Positions 53,861-64,000 of a stretch of DNA of 64,000 bases are shown one piece after another. The stretch is from Cristatella mucedo (taxonomy: Eukaryota; Bryozoa; Phylactolaemata; Cristatellidae). Under the pieces are notes generated by a model. The model saw nothing but the letters and a program-made list of their open reading frames with translations, searched no databases and had not been told where the DNA came from. Positions within the stretch are counted from its first letter, which is position 1. Each line of letters opens with the position of its first letter. The stretch lies in assembly GCA_009760855.2 (NCBI GenBank), contig WPIO01000006.1, forward strand, positions 5,806,001-5,870,000. Direction: 5' to 3'. The translations under genes and the position numbers were made by a program.

Positions 53861-54742
53861 AGTGTTGAAGCCCCCTCAGTGTCTGCACGTCGTCGTTTGT
53901 GTACCGGCACGTGCTTGGCGTCAGAGCGTAAGCTTACACAGACGAAATAAGACGAGTCGAAACGGAAGTGAGCGTGCGGGGCACTGCTGCCACGATTCGA
54001 GACGTGCAATGGCGTAAGACTTCACTTATCTCCCGCTACAAACCCCAGTAACAGCCGCCATCATTTATTGCTCGGCGAGGCCGTAATTAGTTAATACCGC
54101 GCGTGGAAGCTGCGCTTAAAAACTCGCGGATTACCGAGCGCGGAGCTCTGCGTTGGAATGCTGCTGGCCGTCCCGCAAAGGAATGCTGCTGGCTGCGTAA
54201 CTTGGCGCCGATCAGCTGATCGGGCGACCTACTCGACACTAAGGCGGACGCAGAGCAGAGTGCTGAGCATAATCCCAAAGTGTCCACCGCCAACGGATGC
54301 TTAGCCAGGCGATCTGTCCGTCCGTCGGTCTAAAACTTTGACCTTTAGCGGACGCTTCGGGTCCTTTTCGGCGAAGGCGACGTCGCGCGCGTCGAATCTT
54401 TCCGCAAACCACCTCGCGCACGCCCAAGAGCTGCTGAGAGAGCCGAAAGCGTGTCTACTTTTTTCAAACCGCGCCCATATCCGCGCGTGAACCGACGGAG
54501 AGTTTGGGCGGCTAGTCTTTGCGGCGGACGACGTAGCCACCTCCGCGCTCACGCGATTAGTCGCTGTGCGGACGAGAGGGCGCGACCGTCTTAAAACGCC
54601 GGTATCGCGTGTCACGAAAAGATTTCCGCTCGTATTAAACGATACTAGGTCGTCTGCAGTGCGCCCGGTTTGGTAGCCGCTAGTCGGGAGCACGAGCAGC
54701 TCACTGAAAAGATACTCGCTGCGACGGCGACACGTCCAAGAG
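53861..54742. other. GC-rich non-coding DNA
   Basis: Arg/Ser/Ala-rich frames on the minus strand (54087-54864) reflect composition and have no domain. No gene supported. Confidence 0.35.
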
Positions 54743-54867
54743 CCCAGCGGTAAGGCGCTAGCACTGCCGGGTGAACCGGGGTCGCGGGTTCTAGCCGCGT
54801 GCAGACAATCCTGTACGCGGCTACTACGAGCGGGGCGATAGCCGCAAAGGCTCTCCTGCCGCAATAC
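54743..54867 (+). repeat. tRNA-derived SINE S2 (GC-rich variant)
   Basis: GCCCAGCGGTAAGGCGC (box A region), GGGTCGCGGGTTCTAGCC (box B region), then GGGGCGATAGCCGCAAAGGC and TCTCCTGCCGC. Confidence 0.7.
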
Positions 54868-55711
54868 GAGCGAGGCCGCAGAGCCAGCACAGCCGTCGCT
54901 GCTACGCGTTTTCTAGCCTGATGCCGGCGCCTTAGCTATGGCCACCAATTGAGCTGAGCGCCAGGCAAAGTTGAGGGGCACCGCAGCATTGCAAGACTCA
55001 ATAAACCTTGGGCGGGTTCGCAAATAGCGTCTAACCTCTCGGCCACTCGTGACGAGTTTTCCTAACCCTTAAGTGTATCCTATCGGGCTATCTTACGAGC
55101 AGACCTCTGCGACGAGCCCGAATTTCGCATTAATTTAATAGAGTATGGATTTCTCCTTGTACACGAGGTTGTAATAGTTTCGAGGCCTGCTGTCTTTGGA
55201 TTGTCAGCTACGCGTAAACGTATGTCTCTGCTCACAAAACTGGGAATTTCGATTTGCCTGCAAGGTTCGACGCCATGCGGTTAATGCCTATTAAAAAATA
55301 TCCCTACGGGATTATTCGGAGGATGAATTGCACCAGCTCTGTTGTCAGGCGACGGCGCCTTCAGTGCCCTCCGAGTGTATCCACATCGTCCCCTACTGTG
55401 AGTGCACACGGGACGGCGGTCAGCGGACGGACCTGTCGGCCACGGACCGTCCGCTGACCGGAGAAACTTGCCGCCGCGGCCGCCATGCCTCAGAGAGCTA
55501 TCGCAACGCCCCTCCTGCGTATGCATCGTGGTCCGTCTGGAGACTTCCGCCTGGCGGTACGCCTGTCCGGCTCGAGTGCAGGAGGGGCGTGGCCCCAGGC
55601 GCGTGGCCCTACTGCACGCAGTCCGGCAGCGGGCCGCGCAGGACTTACCGGGCGACTTACAGCAGCCGGAGCCGCGCGCGGGTCGCACGAAGAATTGAGA
55701 TACGCCCCACA
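54868..55711. other. Non-coding, locally GC-rich
   Basis: Long overlapping frames on both strands at 55281-55715 are compositional. No splice or domain evidence. Confidence 0.3.
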
Positions 55712-55840
55712 ATAAGCGTAATAATAATAATAATAATCATCATCATAATAATGCACTCGATAAAGCGCCCTCAGAGAACTCAATCTCTTTCTAGGCGCTT
55801 TACATTTGCTGCAAAGGGAAACGCAATTGAATGGTGAGTG
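55712..55840 (-). repeat. LINE-A 3' tail, minus
   Basis: Complement of the ATT repeat, then AGCGCCCTCAGAGAACTCAA, TCTCTTTCTAGGCGCTTTAC and ATTTGCTGCAAAGGG. Confidence 0.88.
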
Positions 55841-56609
55841 ATAAGCGTCTCACTCACGAAAGCGGCGACCGTCATTACCACTTACAGCGAATGGTGTTCC
55901 AGGTTTACCTGCAACTGCGACTACAGTTTCGATTGTGGATTATTGTAAATAGCATCGTGCCAGGTTTACCCGCCAATTTTTATCCGACTGCATTCGCACG
56001 TTCTCCGATGCTAGGCCTCCGAATGCTAGCGGCCCTGGTGGCAGCCCGAAATAGTCGAATCACGGATACGGCGGTCTCAATAACACAAAAAGCTTCGCTA
56101 AAGCGCAGTTTTAATTTCAAATTATAGCAGCAAAAAGTGTTGCATGTTTACCTACCTAACATCAGGTGATTGCACTTTCGCCCGTTCTCATCCTATGGCC
56201 TCCAAGTGCCCGGGGCCAGACAGCGACCGCACGTAATTGAACAGCGATACAGCTGCCATTTCAGCAATAGGCGTCGCGTAACAGTGTGCACCAGAACGCG
56301 TACGTTCGATCGCATAAAATTTAGCGGGGAATTCCTAAACATCGCTTTCTACGATCTGGAATAAAAACCACAGTCGCACGAAGCCTACTATGGCAATAGC
56401 AGCTTTATCGCACAGCATGAATGTGTAGGGACGCTAGCTGGCCCGGGCCACTGGAGGCCGTGGCATGAGACCGTGCAAGCATAACTTTATCGCACTGCAT
56501 GAAATTTGGTAGGTAAGCTCCGAAGCGCTGTTCTCTATAATTTGAAGTCGCTACCGGAGCGGCGCGAAGATTACTGTGGTAAACATCCTATCCCTATCCA
56601 AGATTAGGA
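55841..56609. other. Non-coding host DNA
   Basis: Short direct similarity between 55896-55960 and 55960-56060 (CCAGGTTTACC and ATGCTAG elements). No gene recognised. Confidence 0.35.
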
Positions 56610-57333
56610 GCTGTCTCCCACAGTGGCTTTTACAAAAATTTAACTAGCTCTTTAGTTCTGTCTCGGCTTGATTATTGTAATTTCCTCTTGGCTGGGCTGC
56701 CAAAGAAAGCTATTAGGCCACTACAGCGGACTATGAATATGGCTGCAAGGCTGGTCTTCAAGTCCCAGCGGTTTGAGCACGTGTCTCCTTTACTGAAAGA
56801 GCTAGGATGGTTGCCGGTTGAGCAGAGGATACAGAGCAAAGTTCTTACCCTGACCCACAAAGCCTGCCAAGGCTTGGCTCCTTCGTACCTAGCTGAACTG
56901 CTGCATCAGTTTCAGCCTGTTCGCGCCCTCAGGTCCTGTGTGGACATTAAATTAGCTGTCCCATTCCTCCGCCTAAAGACAGTTGGCAACAGAAGCTTTA
57001 GCTCTGCAGGTCCTAGACTGTGGAACTCGCTTCCACAATTCTTACGCAACGACAACTACCCTTCTACTGCCGACTATGGCACATCCTTTTCAGCGGTCCT
57101 GAGCTGCTACTTCTATGCTACTCACTACCTCAACTGCTCTCCTGACTCTGCTATGCTTCCCACTTTCTCTTTGTTGCGTGAGACGAAGTCTGTTGGCTAC
57201 CGAATGCGTACCGAAAGCCGCTTAGGCTGTGAGTGCGCTTTACACAACTCTCCTGCGTAACACCCACATGGTCTTTATGACTTTGTGGAGTTACGGACGG
57301 AGATACATTACATTACATTACAATGGCAGCTGA
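56610..57333 (+). mobile_element. LINE-B, RT C-terminus and 3' end (best copy)
   Basis: A long unbroken frame (to 57260) reads VLSRLDYCNFLLAGLPKKAI, VSPLLKELGWLPVEQRIQSK, VLTLTHKACQGLAPSYLAEL and SFSSAGPRLWNSLPQFL, the thumb/connection region of a CR1/L2-like LINE. The 3' end TAACACCCACATGGTC leads to TACATTACATTACATTACA. 5' truncated. Confidence 0.95.
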
Positions 57334-57841
57334 ATCGCAGCGTATCGCAGTTAGTCGCGCTACCCGACGCGCGATACTCGGCGGCGGCGGCGGCGGCAGG
57401 GGACGCTCGCCTGTGAGCCAGGAGCACGCTCTCCGTCACCGGTGGGTGCGGCTGCTGATTCCTCGCAGACTAAAGCCGTCAGGGGTGCCCGCATCTACGG
57501 GCCTGGGCCGCCGCGGAGACCGCGAGATCTGGGCGATGAGGCCTCGCGTGCGAATAGCGCCGCGCAAATCACTTTTCCATTTTCGCAACCGTCCACGGTC
57601 CAAGTTTTGTTGGCCTCCCGCCCCGGTCGTTGGCCGGCGACCTTGAAGTTCCCCTGGCTCCAAGCCAGGAGCTAGCTATTAGCGCCGCCGACGGCTCGCT
57701 AGCCTCGCGACGGCCGACCCTCTAGCCGCGATCGGAGCTCGCTCGATTTGAGATGCATTACCACTCGAAGGATAAGACACAAGAACCAAGCAAATGCAGG
57801 AGGAAACAGGAGCTATATTAACTTCTGTTTAAATGTTTAAA
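57334..57841. other. GC-rich non-coding DNA
   Basis: GGC-repeat-rich (57382-57398). Frames reflect composition. No gene recognised. Confidence 0.35.
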
Positions 57842-59545
<1,704 letters not shown>

Positions 59546-61829
59546 ATTGCGAGACAAAATCTGGCCAAGTGTGTGACCCAAGTTGTGAGCCGAGTCATGC
59601 TATAGGAGCCACAAGAGAAAATGAGTCGGGCCGAGAACAAAATTTTCCACTTAAGACATCAGTTGGTCGTGCTTCTAGGCTCCTTAGCCCTTCGCCAAAA
59701 TGTCGTCGTCGACGAGGCGTGAAGACCGGCGACTCTCCAAGAGCTCGTGGCGTCTTCGACTTATGTAGCGACGATTTGCAAAAGTCAAACGACTTGGTTT
59801 TTGTACCGACACCATCGACACACGATGAAAGGATAGCAAAGCAGCTTGACCAGCATCCAGAGCAGTACCAGAGCAGCATCAACACCAGTATCAGAGCAGC
59901 ATTAGCACCAGTATCAGAGCAGCATCAGCACCAGTATCAGAGCAGAAGTCCATAGCCAGTATCAGAGCAGCATCCAGAGCAGTACCAGAGCAGTACCAGA
60001 GCAGCATCAGCACCAGTACCATAGCAGCTTCGAAGTTTCGCGAAATGTCAGTCTCGAAGTCTAAACATTCACAGGCTCCGCGCTGAATATAGCATCTACA
60101 GAAAGAAAGACCACGTCGTTCCTCGACCCTGGTACCAGGTGCCTTTACGCCTTCGGCAGCCAGTGTCGCACTCTTGTGTAAAGTCACAAACTGTGGCTTT
60201 CCGTGCCAGACAATACCGGGTTTCCCCAATTTCAAGACTCGGAGCACTAGCGATGGCATGCATCCATGCAAAAGTGGTCACCTTGTCACCCTTGAAATAT
60301 TCTCGATTAAGAGTAGTAAGTTCAGTTCTGCAGCCATCATAGGCGTTCTGCAGCCATCAAGTTCTAGTCTAGGACCAGTCTGAGCAGCAGTCTCAGCTGA
60401 CTGCTTGGTAACCATTGATCTTAGTTCAGATATTAACTTTGCTTCGGAAATCCATATATCCACACCTTCAGAATGCTGACACTAGCAAGAAAAGTGAGTC
60501 TACATGCAATCATACGACGCTGAGCTGCCAGCAGTGCCACTCGAGCTCTCTGGAATGAGCGCTGTGGAGCCTGAATTCGCTTCCATTGGCTCCCATTCCA
60601 TTCGCGTCGCTTCAGTTCCATAGAGTTCTGCGATTGGCTTTTCATTGGCGCGTCACTGAACGGCGATCCGTATGCTTTCATAGTGCGACTTCTTTTTCGA
60701 ATCTCAAACTCAGCAGCAGGGTAGCTGCAGCTACTTCAGCTTTCGAGCCCGCCATTCTTCGGTCCTGCCATTTGCCTTACTCCGCCCACTGTATAGAGCA
60801 GCCTCGCTTTCAGCTGAGATGCTCGCCAGCCAACACAGTCACGAGCAACGAAATTTGCCTTTAGAAAGCTGCTGAGAGTCCTCGGCAATTATCCAACACT
60901 CCCCGACACTAAATGCTCAAAGAAAATGCCGCAGCGGCTCTCAGCTAAGGCCACGGACGACAAACACTGCGATCAAAGATCAAATTCTGCCGTCAGCGCT
61001 AGTCGTCGCCGACGCGCTACGAATGTAGGTCAAGTTTAGGCCTCGAAGCGCGATGAACGAGCCAAAGAGACGGCTTCGATACACCCGCAGATATTGCCAG
61101 GGCGAGTGAGCGAGCGAGCCAGCCAGCCTTAAATAACTCCCGAACCGTAATTTGACTTCCATTCAAATGACGTGCCCAGCCTGATCACACAGCTTACTAG
61201 TAGGGCGTCGTCAGCTCGAAGCTAATTTGCCTTGGACATTGTTCCATGCGTAGTTAGTTCTAGCTGATACATCCTTGGACGTTGTTCCATGCGTAGTGAG
61301 TTGTAGCTGATATGATCCTCGCGGGAAGTTCACGAGACCTCTTTTTCTTGGCTTGCTCAGTTTTAACTTGCCTTGTGTTGTGCATATCCAATTTTGTTTG
61401 GTAGCTCTATGACATGCCGAGTCGGTTGACTTGCGATTGACATTTACAGGTGATATCACAGAGTGGTATTGGATAGACACCTTTTTCTTGATGTATGAAG
61501 CTAGGGAAAAGAAATTGCTTCGACTTCATCAAACACACACCTCTATGTCGTAATTTGTGCTTGAGTATTTGTGGATCCAAGACAATGGTCAAGTCAACTC
61601 TTACCCAAATAACGTTTCTTGTGAAAAGGATATCCTGGCTTTGAGGCAAGTTTATTATTGTAAATGACAGGTGTGCGTCATAAAGAGTTGGTAAGCTAGA
61701 GCTCAGAATTTCACAATTCTTACTCAGGCATATTTATGTCTTGGAGCTGTCTTGCTAGGGGATTGTTTATGCTATGTAAAATGGTGGTTTCTGGACAGAG
61801 ACAGCGCTGTTATGCTGTAAAGTGCTTTT
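59546..61829. other. Host DNA with a minisatellite and a CCAAT-rich segment, no proven gene
   Basis: An open frame of 140 codons at 59533-59955 (SGREQNFPLKTSVGRASRLL, PKCRRRRGVKTGDSPRARG, ending in the QYQS minisatellite) could be an exon but has no family or splice support. ATTGGCT-type inverted CCAAT boxes occur at about 60587, 60634 and 60644. A short direct repeat (TTCCATGCGTAGTTAGTT / TTCCATGCGTAGTGAGTT) is at about 61243 and 61279. Confidence 0.35.
59855..60025 (+). repeat. Minisatellite, about 22-24-bp units
   Basis: Repeated blocks of CAGTATCAGAGCAGCATCAG and CCAGAGCAGTACCAGAGCAG, seven or more units with variants. Confidence 0.85.
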
Positions 61830-62345
61830 TCCCTTGTGTGGACGCAGCATGTTGCTATGATCGTGAGTGCATTACTGCTGAGATTTGTGATCTTAAGATA
61901 GCGGGCATATGCTTTTATGGTTTATTGTGCGTCAGTGGTTTTATCTGTTTATGGGTTATATGGGTTTATGGTGAAATGTGTTTATGTTTTTACGAGGGTG
62001 AGTCACTACCTGGAGAGGAGGAGGAGGCAGTGAGAAACACGACGACGGAGAGGAGAGCGGGGCTGTGCGGTGTAACGCTGCGAGCTTTGACGAAATGCAG
62101 ACACGGAGGGGCGGGGCTCCAACACTGGCGTGTATTTCGGAAACGCTCGCAGCGTTACACGGCACAGCTCCGCTCTCCTCTCAGTCGTCGTGTTTCTCAC
62201 TGCCTCCTCCTCCTCCTCTCCAGGCAGTGACTCACCCTCATAAAAACAGTAACTCCAGGCAGTGACTCAACCTAATACCAGAACCCATATAACCCATAAA
62301 AAGATAAAATCATTAACCCATAATAAACCATAAAACCACAAAGTC
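61830..62345. mobile_element. Foldback element with ~200-260-bp imperfect inverted arms
   Basis: The left arm (61830-62095) and the complement of the right arm (62140-62345) share GGTTATATGGGTT, GAGGGTGAGTCACT, CTGGAGAGGAGGAGGAGGC, AGTGAGAAACACGACGAC and TAACGCTGCGAGC. The arms flank ~45 bp. A lone arm-like copy is at 53.10-53.37 kb, so the unit is repetitive. No transposase was seen; class unknown. Confidence 0.8.
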
Positions 62346-62669
62346 TAGGTCCGTAGCTCGTAGAAGAGCAGTGTTGTCGACAGCCACGGAGTGCTACTGC
62401 ACGAGCCATAGCTATCGCAGCGCTATCGTCCCAGAGCACAGCCAACTAACTCCTGCCAGACTTGAGAGACTTGACTTGTATGTGCCGCCTAGTTATAGAT
62501 TGGGACATGACCGGTACCTGATCGCCATTATTCAGAAACTGCGAACATCATCTCAAAAGTCGTACTTTGGCTTATGTAGTTCGCTAATGTTTCTCACAAC
62601 CAACCGATGGACCAATAAACTCGCCGACGACTTGAGATTAAAAAGAGGGTACAATCCCATCTGCTTCTG
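62346..62669. other. Non-coding host DNA
   Basis: A frame at 62371-62769 merges with LINE sequence at its end. Its first 90 codons have no recognisable family. Confidence 0.35.
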
Positions 62670-63056
62670 TTTACCAATACCTCGTACAAACCTCAAATCC
62701 TGTGGAGACCGTATGCTCCCAAAGCCTGGAACTCCCTCCCGACTTGCGTCAGAACATCGCCTGACTTGACCACATTTATAAAGAACTTAAAAACACACTT
62801 ATTTAGGACAGCATTTAGTGGGTACCTGCGATTCGTCCTTCATGTGCTTATTCGTGCTGACACTGTGCATGCTGCCACTAACCACATTTGCATGCTGACC
62901 CTGTGCATGTCACCCCTAAACCATGTTATTCTTGTTTATCAAGCATGATATTACTCACCATTCAATCGCGCTTCCCTTTGCTGCAAATGTGAAGCGCATA
63001 GAAAGAGATTGAGTTCTCAGAGGGCGCTTTATCAAGTGCATTATTATTATTATTAC
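62670..63056 (+). mobile_element. LINE-A 3' end
   Basis: TACCAATACCTCGTACAAAC, the YAPKAWNSLPTCVRT coding segment in broken frames, LKTHLFRTAF, 3' UTR, AGAGATTGAGTTCTCAGAGG and ATT repeats. Confidence 0.92.
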
Positions 63057-63524
63057 TATAAGAATTGCTCCGTTTTTTTTAATTGTCCTCCGTGTGCTTA
63101 TGCGTGCTGCAATTGTACGGGACATTACAATATAACTAATTAGTTTGCATGCTCCTTTTCCGGCGTAGGCAAAGGGCAAAAGATTGAGCTCTCTTGTGAC
63201 GCCTTTACACAAGCTTGTTACTATTATTGCAATTTTTATCGAGGTTCGTCCTATAGCATGCGCTGCGCCAGAGGGAGGCTGGTTCGCCCAGACGGCGTTC
63301 GCTGCCTGTCCCCCGCCACCCCTAATCCGGGCCCGGCGAGTCGCGCGAGAGGTGAACGCTCGGCGCCCCCGGCTTCCCAGGGCTTCCCAGCATTATTCGT
63401 TAGTAGAATTTAATGAAGGCAGGCGTTAGTAGAATGTAATGTAGATAAGAACGAATTGTCAGAAATATTTCACTCGGGATTGAAGACACTACTTCACTGA
63501 AACTGATCTCTACCGTGTAACCAA
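63057..63524. other. Non-coding with one short tail fragment
   Basis: A tail-like AGATTGAGCTCTCTTGTGAC is at about 63182. Otherwise nothing recognised. Confidence 0.35.
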
Positions 63525-63680
63525 AGCCGCGCTGGTTTGGCCTAGCAGTTACGGCGCTCGCCTCGAACCAAGGTCGGGGTTAATGCACGTTCGCTGACCG
63601 TAGTCGTAGGCTCGAGCTCTGCCGCGTACATGAAGTGCCTGAATACAGATCGCGTTCTCTTAGGGCGCTATACAATGCAT
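63525..63680 (+). repeat. tRNA-derived SINE S1 (diverged, with insertion)
   Basis: Box A region TGGCCTAGCAG, box B region GTAGGCTCGAGCTC about 20 bp further downstream than in other copies, then the tail GAATACAGATCGCGTTCTCT and GGGCGCTATACAATGC. Confidence 0.8.
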
Positions 63681-63872
63681 ATGCTGCCACTAACCACATT
63701 TGCATGCTGACCCTGTGCATGTCACCCCTAACCATATTATTCAGTTCGTTTGTTTTTCAAGCATGATTTTGCTTACCATTCCATTGCATTTCACTTTACA
63801 GCAAATGTAAAGCGCCTAGAGAGAGATTAAGTTCTCTGAGGGCACTTTATCAAGTGAATTATTATTATTATT
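63680..63872 (+). mobile_element. LINE-A 3' UTR and tail, directly after SINE S1
   Basis: Starts within the 3' UTR (GCTGCCACTAACCACATTTG) and ends AGAGATTAAGTTCTCTGAGG, CACTTTATCAAGTG with ATT repeats. It abuts the SINE tail. Confidence 0.92.
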
Positions 63873-64000
63873 ATATGCATTAAAATAATGTGTAAAGTAT
63901 ACTACTACAATACTAAATACTACTTTGCTTATATATTCACGGTCGGCTCCCTGGATAATGAAGCCTGCAGCCTGGAGGAACGTGCGGCATTGCGGCGGCT

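Noticed and set aside
54301-54864. 187-aa minus-strand frame
   Set aside because: GC-rich compositional frame overlapping a SINE; no recognisable domain.
55328-55837. 169-aa plus-strand frame with a thrombospondin-like SWSVW fragment
   Set aside because: The Cys pattern of a TSP1 domain is missing, the frame runs into a LINE tail, and the opposite strand is equally open.

Overview
This window looks like nuclear DNA of an invertebrate animal. It has spliced cellular genes with GT-AG introns, several kilobases of non-LTR retrotransposon and tRNA-derived SINE debris, long dinucleotide microsatellites and a GC-rich, CpG-rich stretch. The phylum cannot be fixed from sequence alone. No rRNA, genuine tRNA gene or CRISPR array was seen.

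Region 1 (1 to about 19.2 kb) is a decayed, virus-like Polinton/Maverick element (adintovirus-like endogenous DNA virus). From left to right it carries: a protein-primed DNA polymerase B remnant (+); a block of three overlapping small genes (+); a fibre-like gene with phage-type repeats (-); an unknown gene with a 49-bp tandem duplication (-); two membrane or unknown genes (+); an HNH-AP2 endonuclease (-); a Polinton LTxxQ/GGFL capsid-associated protein with a phospholipase-A2-like segment (+); an intact 139-aa gene (-); zinc-ribbon genes (-); a packaging ATPase (+); a double-jelly-roll major capsid protein (+); a penton-like protein (+); a second fibre-like gene (+); a second zinc-ribbon protein (-); a retroviral-type integrase (+); and a set of small minus-strand genes. 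The replication, packaging, capsid and integration functions of a Polinton are therefore all represented. Most reading frames are broken by stops and frameshifts. Later insertions interrupt the element: a LINE at the left edge, a SINE-like repeat in the fibre gene, a microsatellite in the capsid-associated gene, a LINE 3' end at 11.85 kb and a hAT transposon fragment in the ATPase gene.

Region 2 (19.2 to 39 kb) is host DNA. A gene encoding an unrecognised coiled-coil protein has three well-supported, phase-compatible exons (22.93-26.49 kb) and one weaker candidate exon (31.03 kb). Around them lie copies of two CR1/L2-like LINE families (A, with an ATT/TTA-repeat tail; B, with an ACATT-repeat tail), SINEs, and foldback or hairpin structures.

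Region 3 (39 to 46 kb) has a CpG-rich stretch with CT-repeats followed by a complete three-coding-exon TSPO (translocator protein) gene. This is the best-supported cellular gene in the window.

Region 4 (46 to 64 kb) is almost entirely repeat debris: LINE-A and LINE-B copies in both orientations, three SINE-type families, a large foldback element, a 220-bp AG-repeat and a minisatellite. No convincing host exon was identified there.

The element's protein fragments are described only as they stand; no reconstruction of broken frames is given.
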